Positions 8,152 through 16,623 of a stretch of 41,156 bases of DNA are shown here, piece after piece (the first letter of the stretch is position 1; every line of letters starts with the position of its first letter). The notes below the pieces were generated by a model that did not search any database, was not told the DNA's origin, and saw only the letters and a program-made list of their open reading frames with translations. This stretch comes from Marisediminitalea alba (lineage in GTDB: Bacteria > Pseudomonadota > Gammaproteobacteria > Enterobacterales > Alteromonadaceae), in contig NZ_PVNP01000207.1 of the NCBI RefSeq assembly GCF_002993365.1, positions 70,584 to 111,739 on the forward strand. Direction: 5' to 3'. The translations under genes were made by a program, and so were the position numbers.

Positions 8152-9452
8152 TGGCAACGACACAACTCATTCGCGGTACGCTTTATCATTACCCGCGCTC
8201 AACAACACAGTATCACAGCGATCTGCAGAGCTTTAAAGATGGTGCAATGCTGATAAAAGACGGCAAAATTGCCGATCTTGGCGACTTTTCAGCGCTGAAA
8301 GCACGCTATGCCGATGTAGACGTTATCGATTACTCAGGCCGGGTTATTATTCCGGGACTTATTGATACCCACCTGCATTTTCCGCAAACCGAGATAATAG
8401 CCAGTTACGGTGAACAATTGCTGACCTGGCTGGATAACTTTACCTTTCCGGCGGAGCGACAGTTTGAAGATGCCGACTTTGCCAACACCATGGCCGACGC
8501 CTTTTTAACCGAATGCCTGAAAAACGGCACCACTACCGGGCTGGTTTATTCAAGCGTGCATAAGGTCGCTACCGAGGCGCTGTTTGAGGCGGCCAGCCAG
8601 CGCAATATGCTCACCGTGGCCGGTAAAGTGTGCATGGACAGGCACTGCCCGGACTGGCTACAGGATACGCCCGAATCAGCTCAGCGCGATAGTGCCGACT
8701 TAATCGACCGCTATCATGGCAAGGGGCGCAATTACTATGCCCTCACTCCGCGCTTTGCACCTACCAGCAGTAGCGCACAAATGGCTGCACTGGGAGAGCT
8801 CGCGCAGCAATATGAAGACGTTTTTATCCAGACCCACCTATCAGAAAATCACGATGAGATCGCCTGGGTTAAAACGCTGTACCCCGAGTGCGAAGATTAC
8901 CTGGCGGTGTACGAGAAATACCATATGGTGCGTCCCAGAGCGGTTTATGGCCACTGTATTCATCTGTCTGACAGTGAGTGGCAGCGCATGGCTGACAGCG
9001 GCGCCATTGCGGCTTTCTGCCCGACATCTAACTTATTTTTAGGCAGCGGCTTATTTGAACTGAGCAAAGCCGAAAAATTCGGCGTACCGGTCACACTGGC
9101 TACCGATGTAGGCGGCGGCACCAGTTTTAACCTGCTCAGAACCCTTGGCGAGGCTTATAAGATTTGCCAGTTACGCAATTACAGCCTGTCGTCGCTACAA
9201 GGCTTTTATATGCTCACCCAGGGGGCTGCCGATAGTCTGGGGTTAAGCAATCAAATTGGTAACCTCAATCCGGGCAGTGATGCCGATTTTGTGGTGCTTA
9301 ATCCCCGCTTTGATGCCCTTACTCAGCTACGCATCGATACAGAAAGTACCTGCGAAGACACCCTTTTTGCCCTGACCATGCTCGGCGACGATCGCGCCAC
9401 TGTGGCCACCTATGTGGCAGGTCAACCACAATATCAACAACAGGAGCTCTAA
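8151..9452 (+). CDS. guaD: Guanine deaminase
   Basis: This 433-residue amidohydrolase converts guanine to xanthine, feeding XdhAB. Metal-binding residues H74 and H76 lie in GLIDTHLHFPQTE; QTHLSENHDEI, GHCIHLSD, FCPTSNLFLGSGLF and ATDVGGGTSFN are typical of bacterial guanine deaminases. It starts with GTG, which overlaps the uraH stop (TAGTG) by one base. Length is normal. Confidence 0.95.
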   Translation: MATTQLIRGTLYHYPRSTTQYHSDLQSFKDGAMLIKDGKIADLGDFSALKARYADVDVIDYSGRVIIPGLIDTHLHFPQTEIIASYGEQLLTWLDNFTFPAERQFEDADFANTMADAFLTECLKNGTTTGLVYSSVHKVATEALFEAASQRNMLTVAGKVCMDRHCPDWLQDTPESAQRDSADLIDRYHGKGRNYYALTPRFAPTSSSAQMAALGELAQQYEDVFIQTHLSENHDEIAWVKTLYPECEDYLAVYEKYHMVRPRAVYGHCIHLSDSEWQRMADSGAIAAFCPTSNLFLGSGLFELSKAEKFGVPVTLATDVGGGTSFNLLRTLGEAYKICQLRNYSLSSLQGFYMLTQGAADSLGLSNQIGNLNPGSDADFVVLNPRFDALTQLRIDTESTCEDTLFALTMLGDDRATVATYVAGQPQYQQQEL

Positions 9453-9454
9453 CC

Positions 9455-10675
9455 ATGGTGTGGCTTGATTGGCTTTCATTATTTGTACGCTGGTTTCACG
9501 TAATCGCCGGCATTGCGTGGATTGGTGCCTCGTTTTATTTTATCTGGCTGGATAACAGCCTGGAAACACCGCCGGACTGGAAAAAACAAAAAGGCATTAA
9601 AGGCGATTTATGGGCTGTGCACGGCGGCGGTTTTTATGAGGTCGGCAAATATGCTTATGGCCCTGAAGTCATGCCAAAAACCCTGCACTGGTTTAAGTGG
9701 GAAGCCTACTCCACCTGGCTAAGCGGCTTCGCGTTGCTGATCATCGTGTATTACTTTGCCGCATCGGCGTATCTTATCGACCCGTCGGTGATGGCGCTTA
9801 GCGAAGGTGAAGCAATTGCCCGCGGACTCGGTTTACTGGCCAGCGGTGTTTTGCTTTATGAGCTGGCCTGTCGTTCACCGCTTGCCAACTACCCTAAAGT
9901 GTTCGCCATTGCCCTTACCGCGTTGTTAGTTGTGGCCAGTTATCTGGCGACCCATTGGTTCAGTGGCCGCGGCGCTTATATTCACGTAGGCGCCCTAATT
10001 GGTTCGATTATGGTCGCCAATGTGTGGCTCAATATTATGCCGGCGCAGCGTAAAATGGTGGATGCTGTCGCCGCAAAACAAGCCGTCGACCCGGCCTGGG
10101 GCGCTGGCGCTAAATTACGCTCGGTGCATAACAACTACCTGACGTTACCCATCCTGTTCATCATGATTAGTAATCATTATCCGATGACTTATCAGCACCC
10201 GCAAAACTGGTTAGTATTAGTAGCGATCATGGCACTATCTGCGTGGATCAGGCACTTTTTTAATTTGCGTCATGTGGGTAAGTTCAGTCCGGCTGTGTTG
10301 GTAAGTGGTATGCTGGGTTTACTTGCAGTAGCGCTGTGGGTGTCCTGGCCAAAACCGCCGCCTGAGGTAAGCGTTGCCCCCACAGCGGCAGTGAGTGAAG
10401 GGCAAACCGCTTCGCTGTCGGCGCTGGATAAGCAAGTGCTGGAACTGGTAGAAACCCACTGTGTAGGCTGTCACTCAGCGACCCCTACCGACGACATCTT
10501 CAAGGTTGCGCCGCTGGGAGTGAAACTCGATAACTGGGCCGACATTGAGCGTCAGGGCCGTCAGCTGGTGAATCGCACCACCGTTACCCGGGATATGCCG
10601 TTTTTAAATAAAACCAATATGACCGATGAGGAAAGAGCCACAATTGCCGCCTGGGGCAAAGAGCAAGGCTATTAG
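9455..10675 (+). CDS. puuD: Membrane urate oxidase PuuD with C-terminal cytochrome c
   Basis: PuuD is an integral membrane urate hydroxylase unrelated to soluble uricase. It passes electrons to a c-type cytochrome domain rather than producing hydrogen peroxide from O2. The 406-residue protein begins WLSLFVRWFHVIAGIAWIGA and has about eight hydrophobic segments up to residue about 310. A linker is followed by a cytochrome c domain with CVGCH at 336-340 and a plausible axial Met381 (TRDMPF). Conserved His residues in the membrane part are visible (FHV, HGGG). It is the last gene of the operon, 2 bp after guaD. Confidence 0.95.
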   Translation: MVWLDWLSLFVRWFHVIAGIAWIGASFYFIWLDNSLETPPDWKKQKGIKGDLWAVHGGGFYEVGKYAYGPEVMPKTLHWFKWEAYSTWLSGFALLIIVYYFAASAYLIDPSVMALSEGEAIARGLGLLASGVLLYELACRSPLANYPKVFAIALTALLVVASYLATHWFSGRGAYIHVGALIGSIMVANVWLNIMPAQRKMVDAVAAKQAVDPAWGAGAKLRSVHNNYLTLPILFIMISNHYPMTYQHPQNWLVLVAIMALSAWIRHFFNLRHVGKFSPAVLVSGMLGLLAVALWVSWPKPPPEVSVAPTAAVSEGQTASLSALDKQVLELVETHCVGCHSATPTDDIFKVAPLGVKLDNWADIERQGRQLVNRTTVTRDMPFLNKTNMTDEERATIAAWGKEQGY

Positions 10676-10682
10676 TCTTACA

Positions 10683-10747
10683 CCGGCCCAGCTAACCTTA
10701 CCTGATTGTGCAACATACACATGAGGGTAAGGCAGCTGTGCGGCCGG
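10683..10747. terminator. Imperfect long hairpin after puuD
   Basis: CCTTACC (10696-10702) pairs with GGGTAAGG (10725-10732) and, further out, AGCT and CCGGCC pair with AGCT and GGCCGG. It lies between the ends of puuD (plus) and the convergent diguanylate cyclase gene (minus), so it could serve as a bidirectional terminator. There is no T-run on either side, so the role is inferred. Confidence 0.5.
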
Positions 10748-10783
10748 ACTGGCAAAGATAATTGTTAACTATTAAAAAGGTAG

Positions 10784-12067
10784 CTAGGATGCCTTATTCC
10801 CTTTTACGTGATACATCTGTCTGTCAGCTTCCTCAATCCATTGCTGAACGTTTTCCAGCTCCTGATGCCACTGGGACATGCCAATTGAGCACTGAATCAG
10901 GATCTCCTGTGAACGCTCACTCCTGACTATCAAAGGCTCAGCAAAGATACGGTCAATCAGATGCTGGGCTTCATAGTCCCGGGTATCTCTTAACAACAGC
11001 AAAAATTCATCGCCCCCATAGCGCCCCACCAGGTCATTTGAGCGCATGGTGGATTTTATCCGTTCGGTGAGGAGCACCAGTGCCTTATCGCCTTTCTGAT
11101 GACCATACTGGTCGTTGATCTGCTTAAACTTATCAAGATCTAAGAATGCCAGAGTGGACGTGGTACGTTCGCCAATTCGCCGCAGGCGTTTAAATTCGGC
11201 ATCCAATGCAGCTAAACATTCGCGGCGATTATCTATCCCGGTCAGGCCATCGGTTCTGGACAACACATTTAGCTTTTCATTGGCAGACTTTAATGCTTCA
11301 TGCATTTGTTTATCGTGAGTAATGTCATCTGCAGTAATCACCAGACTTATCACTTCACCACAGGAAGCGCGGATCACTTCGCCACGTTCTCGAATGTATC
11401 GAAGCTCGCCATCATCGCGCATAATACGATATTCAAAGGTCCAGGGGTTAGTAATGGTGTGCCGGTAAAAATCCATTACCCGGGGCCTGTCTGCCACATG
11501 GATGTGACCGATAAAGCTTCTTGGATTATCGTAGAGTTCCTTGGCACTGCGCCCCCAGATACGCTGATAACCCTCATTAATGTAAACTAAAGACGTCAGG
11601 TCGGGGCTGACGACGCTCACTGCCATGCGATCAGATAACGAACTGATAATAGAACGAAGGGTTTCCTGGGACTCAAAATAATCCTGTTCTATACGTTTCT
11701 TCTCATCAATATCCTCCACCACAGAGATGAAAAAAGCCGGCGTCTCATCTTCATTTCGCACCAGCGTAACGGTAAGGTTACCCCACACCATCTTGCCATT
11801 TTTATGGATATAGAGTTTTTCCATCTGATAGGAATCGTAGAATCCATCCAGTAACTCCGCCACGCGCTGTAGGTCTTTGTCGAGGTAGTCAGGATGGGTA
11901 ATATCCTGAAAGTCCAGCTTTACCAGCTCTTCTTTACTGTAGCCAAGAAAGCTACTGAGCGCGGCATTGACGCGAATAAATCCCCCTTCAGGGCTAACAT
12001 GGGCCAGGCCTATGCCACACTGTTCGAAGGTCGATTCAAATACTTTCGGTGTTGTCTCATTAGCCAT
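10784..12067 (-). CDS. PAS-PAS diguanylate cyclase
   Basis: The protein of about 427 residues has two PAS domains (about 5-125, with GYSKEELVKLDFQDITHPDY, and about 140-255, with WGRSAKELYDNP). A GGDEF domain follows from about residue 265, with active-site RYGGDEF. An RxxD allosteric I-site (RSND) lies five residues before GGDEF, so product inhibition is expected. It should make cyclic di-GMP. There are no membrane segments. The start was placed at the ATG preceded by GTGGAGG; a longer frame begins with a GTG inside that ribosome-binding site. It is the third gene of a FIST-kinase-cyclase group, 65 bp after the kinase. Confidence 0.9.
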   Translation of the reverse strand: MANETTPKVFESTFEQCGIGLAHVSPEGGFIRVNAALSSFLGYSKEELVKLDFQDITHPDYLDKDLQRVAELLDGFYDSYQMEKLYIHKNGKMVWGNLTVTLVRNEDETPAFFISVVEDIDEKKRIEQDYFESQETLRSIISSLSDRMAVSVVSPDLTSLVYINEGYQRIWGRSAKELYDNPRSFIGHIHVADRPRVMDFYRHTITNPWTFEYRIMRDDGELRYIRERGEVIRASCGEVISLVITADDITHDKQMHEALKSANEKLNVLSRTDGLTGIDNRRECLAALDAEFKRLRRIGERTTSTLAFLDLDKFKQINDQYGHQKGDKALVLLTERIKSTMRSNDLVGRYGGDEFLLLLRDTRDYEAQHLIDRIFAEPLIVRSERSQEILIQCSIGMSQWHQELENVQQWIEEADRQMYHVKGNKAS

Positions 12068-12132
12068 TGATTCCTCCACTCTGAACCGGCTGTAAACGTC
12101 CTTTTAATTACCCTGCGCTATGCGTGCATCGA

Positions 12133-13485
12133 TTATTTACTGACCCGTGGTAATCGGATCAAAAAGCAGGTGCCTTTAGCACTGCTCGACTCAAGATGTA
12201 ACTCGCCACCGTACTTTTCAACAATGGCTTTTGAAATGGATAATCCCAGTCCGGTTCCCATTCCCACGGTTTTGGTGGTGAAGAAGGGATCAAAAATTTT
12301 AGCCGCCACCGCAGCCGGAATACCCGGCCCGTTATCTGCTATGCGGCAATCCACGCTATTGTTTCCCGCCTGAATAGTGATCGCGATCCTACCTGCTTTA
12401 TCGGTTATCGCCTGGATTGCATTAGTCACAATGTTGATAAAGACCTGGGCAAGCTGATTAGCGTTAACGTGAATGACAGGCTTTTCTTCGCAACGGGTAA
12501 AATCGATATCCACTACCGTTTTTGCCTGGGTTTTGATTATTGTCAGCGCCAGCTCAATAACAGCGTTTAAATCCAGATCAACCCGGGTTTTTTCATCCGG
12601 GTGCGAGAAAGACTTAAGATTGGCAATAATATCGCTGGCACGCCGAATGCCTTGCAGCGACTCATCAATCAAATCGTCCGTATCTGTTAAAATATAGTCT
12701 ATATCCATCTTTTTGTGCAGCGCTTTCATCGCCTCAGACGATTCTGTTGCCTTACTGACAAACTCACTGATATCGCCAATGTAATCCTGCAAACTGGACA
12801 AGTTGCTGTTAATAAAACCCAGCGGATTATTCAGTTCGTGGGCAACACCGGCAGCCAATTGTCCCAGCGCGGCCATTTTGTCCTGGTGCATCATCGATTT
12901 TTCAATACGGTCGCGTTCCTCAAGCAGGGTTTCGCGCTCGCGGATAAGACTACGTTGTTCAAAATGAGACAAGGTATTCGCGACAAACGCACTAAAAGAT
13001 ACGAAGATATCTTCGTACTGCTTAGAAAATGCACCAATATTTTTATCGGATATCAGCCAGATATATTTTGCCTGGGAGGTACTGATTGGGTGAATGAGCA
13101 CCGAGTTCGCATCCGGTAACCAATCACCCAGATGGGCTTTCCACCCCGGGATCAAAGCCACATTAAATACGTTCATGGTTTCTTCAAAAACGTTGGTTAA
13201 ATCGGTGTAGCGCAAGGGTTTAAAGGTTTTCCCTTCTATACTGCTGCAAACCGGAATCACCGTACTTTGCTCTTCATTATGATGGGCAATGAGAATTTGA
13301 TCGCAAGGCAATATCTCACCAATTACCTCAAATAAACGTGCGAACACCTCACTTCGGTGAGTGGATGTCATGATCGCATCCAGACTATGCAGCATTAACT
13401 GATTAATCTGTTTAAAGCGTTGCAACTGGCCGTTTTCGTAACGTAACTTTTGAATTGTTTCGTGGAGTGTTTCTACATCGGTCAC
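12133..13485 (-). CDS. Soluble GAF-type sensor histidine kinase
   Basis: The 450-residue protein has an N-terminal coiled stretch and a GAF-like sensor region (about 30-180), then a coiled coil and a HisKA dimerisation helix with GVAHELNNPL (phospho-acceptor His). The catalytic ATPase domain has N-box NIVTNAIQAI, G1 DNGPGIP and G2 GTGLGLSI. No membrane helices are evident, so it needs a cytoplasmic signal. It starts 8 bp after the FIST protein gene, the arrangement seen for NosP and its partner kinase in other bacteria. A likely target is the REC-HDOD protein encoded divergently at 14865. Confidence 0.9.
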   Translation of the reverse strand: MTDVETLHETIQKLRYENGQLQRFKQINQLMLHSLDAIMTSTHRSEVFARLFEVIGEILPCDQILIAHHNEEQSTVIPVCSSIEGKTFKPLRYTDLTNVFEETMNVFNVALIPGWKAHLGDWLPDANSVLIHPISTSQAKYIWLISDKNIGAFSKQYEDIFVSFSAFVANTLSHFEQRSLIRERETLLEERDRIEKSMMHQDKMAALGQLAAGVAHELNNPLGFINSNLSSLQDYIGDISEFVSKATESSEAMKALHKKMDIDYILTDTDDLIDESLQGIRRASDIIANLKSFSHPDEKTRVDLDLNAVIELALTIIKTQAKTVVDIDFTRCEEKPVIHVNANQLAQVFINIVTNAIQAITDKAGRIAITIQAGNNSVDCRIADNGPGIPAAVAAKIFDPFFTTKTVGMGTGLGLSISKAIVEKYGGELHLESSSAKGTCFLIRLPRVSK

Positions 13486-13493
13486 GAATTATT

Positions 13494-14672
13494 TCACCCT
13501 ATCGCCGTTGCAGAAATCATTAAATTACCGTGACGGCTGATGCCATCTGAGAAACAGCCCTGTTCGCCAAAAGTAAATCCCACAATAAATGGTACATCCT
13601 GAGCCAGTACCAATAGCGAACGCTGGATCTCATCAAGATGGTCCTTAACAGCCAGCATACAGCCGCCACAAAAAACAATAATTATTGCCCTGGGACGACA
13701 TTCATAATTCAGCTCATGGGTTTGCAACACTACTTCTGTCACTTCGGTAGCTCGCCGGATTAGATTATCCGGTTGCCCGCTCATCAGCGTAATCTGTTCG
13801 CCGACTTCCAGGCTGGCAAACAGCTCAATGCTGCCATCGTCATTCAGTCGTGCCGGATGACTAAGCAGCGGCACACCGAGGCTCATTGCGCCCTGGTTGC
13901 GACTAATCGGAAAATAGGTACTAGCCTGCAATATGTTGCCAGGTTGCAGTGGCGCTTGCTCGAGCAGATTCAGCCAGCGATTGTAGACCGTGCCGGCCGG
14001 TTCGCCGTCGAGGGTATAAATTTTTCGACCTTCTCCCGCTGTGACCTGGGCAGACAATTCTGTCGGCTCATAGCCAGAACTAAAATAACAGGACACCGGC
14101 TCACTCATATAAAGTACCGCGACCACGATACCGTTATGGTGCAGCTCTTTTCCATCAAACTGCACCCATTTACCTTCGATACTGTTATCGGCACTGCTGC
14201 CGCCAAATATCGGCACACTGTCACCAAGCACGCCATGCAGGCCATTGAGCACTTCTTCTTCATTGCCCGGCGCCACAATCAACCAGACCAGCGACGGCAT
14301 TTCACCCAGCTTGCCCGCGTCCTGCATCGCATTCACCAGTGTCGCCTCGGCGATAGCTCTCTCCTTACCGGGCGCCAGTTCTGCTGAGGCCACGCCCGCA
14401 CCGCCATCAATATCAGCCACAGAAAGCACATGCAGATAGCTTTCGCCTTTATCAGTGCCTAAATGGCTCATAGCCCCCAGACAACTGGAAGAAGCAATCC
14501 ATCGCGCACCGTTTCGTTTATTATCAGCCTTATTAGAGCCTGCCAGAGCGGTTACCGCTGCGACATCACCGAAAGCAATATTGATGTCCGCTTTGTCCAG
14601 TTCAGATATCACGCACGTTTCGCCAAATGATCCATTCGCATCCAGGGGGAAGCGATTGACACCGATATGCAT
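13494..14672 (-). CDS. FIST-domain sensor, NosP-like candidate
   Basis: This 392-residue protein has FIST_N (about 30-220; WIASSSCLGAMSHLG, VPIFGGSSADNS) and FIST_C (about 220-375; RAIIIVFCGGCM and FTFGEQGCF). FIST proteins bind small ligands. One subgroup, NosP, is a haem nitric oxide sensor encoded beside histidine kinases or cyclic di-GMP enzymes, exactly as here. The haem ligand cannot be identified with certainty from sequence alone. The start was set at ATG 14672; the longer frame begins with a TTG too close to the AAAGGG site. Amino-acid or other ligand sensing is the alternative. Confidence 0.85.
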   Translation of the reverse strand: MHIGVNRFPLDANGSFGETCVISELDKADINIAFGDVAAVTALAGSNKADNKRNGARWIASSSCLGAMSHLGTDKGESYLHVLSVADIDGGAGVASAELAPGKERAIAEATLVNAMQDAGKLGEMPSLVWLIVAPGNEEEVLNGLHGVLGDSVPIFGGSSADNSIEGKWVQFDGKELHHNGIVVAVLYMSEPVSCYFSSGYEPTELSAQVTAGEGRKIYTLDGEPAGTVYNRWLNLLEQAPLQPGNILQASTYFPISRNQGAMSLGVPLLSHPARLNDDGSIELFASLEVGEQITLMSGQPDNLIRRATEVTEVVLQTHELNYECRPRAIIIVFCGGCMLAVKDHLDEIQRSLLVLAQDVPFIVGFTFGEQGCFSDGISRHGNLMISATAIG

Positions 14673-14864
14673 AGCCAAAACCCTTTAATTGTCACAAATG
14701 TCGCAATTTACACAATAATGACTTTGTATTTTAATTTTTACATTGATTTATATAGGTTATGAACAGTAAACTTGCAAAAAAATATCGTATAAATAAGCAT
14801 AACCACTAATGCCCTATATTTCCATTTAGCCATGTGAAGCAACTCTCGCGGCTATAGGTACAAG
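14673..14864. promoter_or_regulatory. Divergent intergenic promoter region
   Basis: This 192-bp AT-rich interval separates the FIST operon (minus) from the REC-HDOD gene (plus), so it must contain both promoters. I could not pick a single convincing -35/-10 pair or a dyad operator. Confidence 0.4.
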
Positions 14865-16034
14865 ATGGCGGGCAGAATGACTTTTGCTATTGAGGCTGGC
14901 AGTAAAGCAACGATGACCAATAACTACTATGCAGTGTTTATCGACGACGATGAACTGATGCTCAAGGCAATCAGGCGTACTTCACGGCGCCTGATCCCAA
15001 ACTGGGATGCCACTTTCATCAATCAGCCGTTAACATGGCAAGAGTCATTGCGAGAGAAAGCCTATCCGGATATTGTATTTTGCGATTACCGAATGCCGGG
15101 GATCAACGGCGCAGAGTTACTCCAGCAAGTCGCCCACAAATATCCTTTGTCTATTCGCGTACTGATGACCGGCGATACCCGGGACGAAATCTTGCTTGGC
15201 AATAGCGGCAATGCCCACAGCCTGCTCAATAAACCTTTTAGCGACGAACATCTCGGTGAACTGTTAAGCCACGTAGAGAAGCTAAAAGCCCTGCCGGTCA
15301 CCCACTCCCAACAACAATGCCTGGGTCAGTTAAGCCAGTTGCCGGTATTGCCCGAAATTATCGAAAAGTTACGTACCGCGCTAAATGATGAAAACACAAA
15401 CGCCAGTCAGATTGCCGATATTATTCTTGAAGAACCGTTGATCGGCGCGCGTATTATGCAGGTTGCCAATTCGGCCTACCTGGGTTTCCAGCGCACCACC
15501 GATACCCTGGAAGAAGCCATTAGCAGACTTGGTACACAGTTACTTTACGCCCTGACCATCAGTTTTGTACTGGAGACTGAAACCGCGCATCTCATGCCCG
15601 CCGCGCTCCACCAGCAAGTCTGTGAAAGCACCAGTCAAATGGCGGCCTGTGGCAAAGCCCTGGCGGTTGCACTGAATTGTCCGGCCAAATGCAAGGAAAA
15701 GGTATTTACCGCAGCGGTATTAAATGGCACTGGCCGACTGGTACTGGCAATGGTCAATGAGAACTCACCGCAACTGGCTGCCCAGCTAAACAAAGTGAGC
15801 ACGCATCCGGATATTCTTATTACGGTATTTTTACTTACCCTGTGGTGTTTCCCGGAAGAGTTAATCGCGCCGCTACTGGATATTCAGGATGCGCCGCTTG
15901 AAGAAGATAAAGCCTGGATCAACATACTCTACTACGCCCACCAATACATTACGGTAAAAGATAAGAGTCAGGATCTGGCAGACTATACCAGTACGTTGCC
16001 CGAGGACGTAAAGGAAGCCCTGTTAAAAACTTAA
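14865..16034 (+). CDS. REC-HDOD response regulator
   Basis: The protein has an N-terminal receiver domain with acidic pocket FIDDDE, phospho-acceptor D74 (VFCDYRMPG), T102 (LMTGD) and K123 (NKPF). The HDOD domain (about 150-345) has LGQLSQLPVLPEIIEKLR, SQIADIILEEPLIGARIMQ and ANSAYLG, the usual HDOD pattern. HDOD proteins are degenerate HD-fold signalling outputs without obvious catalysis. The start is uncertain: ATG 14865 has TAGGT upstream, whereas ATG 14913 would give the more usual short N-terminus MTNNYYAVFIDDDE. It is encoded divergently from the FIST/kinase/cyclase set and is the likely phosphorylation target. It overlaps the mobA 3' end by 12 bp. Confidence 0.88.
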   Translation: MAGRMTFAIEAGSKATMTNNYYAVFIDDDELMLKAIRRTSRRLIPNWDATFINQPLTWQESLREKAYPDIVFCDYRMPGINGAELLQQVAHKYPLSIRVLMTGDTRDEILLGNSGNAHSLLNKPFSDEHLGELLSHVEKLKALPVTHSQQQCLGQLSQLPVLPEIIEKLRTALNDENTNASQIADIILEEPLIGARIMQVANSAYLGFQRTTDTLEEAISRLGTQLLYALTISFVLETETAHLMPAALHQQVCESTSQMAACGKALAVALNCPAKCKEKVFTAAVLNGTGRLVLAMVNENSPQLAAQLNKVSTHPDILITVFLLTLWCFPEELIAPLLDIQDAPLEEDKAWINILYYAHQYITVKDKSQDLADYTSTLPEDVKEALLKT

Positions 16035-16616
16035 CCCGGCCAGTTCTTCAGGGCGATTAATATTTACCAGCTCACCCGCTTTGCCACTAAATGCCACGGG
16101 CTGGGCATTCAGGCAGGCCAGTAATTTACGTACCGAAGGTGACGAGTCAGCGGCAATCAACTTCTGCGCAGACGCCTGAGATTGCATGTTGACAGGTATA
16201 ACCAAGGGTAAATAGTGCGCACTGTAATAAGCGGTTTGTTGGCTACGCCTGGCGTACTCAAGTAAGGTATTGATGCTGAAAACAGAAAGACGGGGCATAT
16301 CAACCGGCATAAACAAAGCCAGACGCTGACTCCCCTCTGCTGCAGAAAAACGCGCCAGCACATCACAAATAGCACTGGCAGGCCCCTGCCCTGACTGTTG
16401 TTCGACTAAATCAGCTAGAGCACCGCCCACCACAAAATGCTGATTCACCGCTGCCGCGCGAAGCACATCAGCCGCGATATCCAGCATGGTTTGCTGACCC
16501 ACTTTGAGTTGCGCTTTGTCACTCCCCATTCGTCTGGAGCTGCCTCCGGCCAGGATGAATCCCAGGCTGTGATACGGAGGCTGCTGGATCAGCTTATCTA
16601 TCGCGGCTGCTGTCAT
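16023..16616 (-). CDS. mobA: Molybdenum cofactor guanylyltransferase
   Basis: This 197-residue MobA transfers GMP to molybdopterin to form the bis-MGD cofactor required by NasA-type nitrate reductases. The nucleotide-binding loop LAGGSSRRMGSDKA (about 22-35) is present, together with FMPVDMPRL (metal-binding Asp) and PVNMQSQ. The C-terminal NINRPEEL is typical. It starts 7 bp after the stop of the porin gene and so reads as the last gene of the nitrate transporter unit. A cofactor gene here fits the molybdoenzyme cargo of the island. Confidence 0.92.
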   Translation of the reverse strand: MTAAAIDKLIQQPPYHSLGFILAGGSSRRMGSDKAQLKVGQQTMLDIAADVLRAAAVNQHFVVGGALADLVEQQSGQGPASAICDVLARFSAAEGSQRLALFMPVDMPRLSVFSINTLLEYARRSQQTAYYSAHYLPLVIPVNMQSQASAQKLIAADSSPSVRKLLACLNAQPVAFSGKAGELVNINRPEELAGLSF

Positions 16617-16623
16617 GGTCTGA

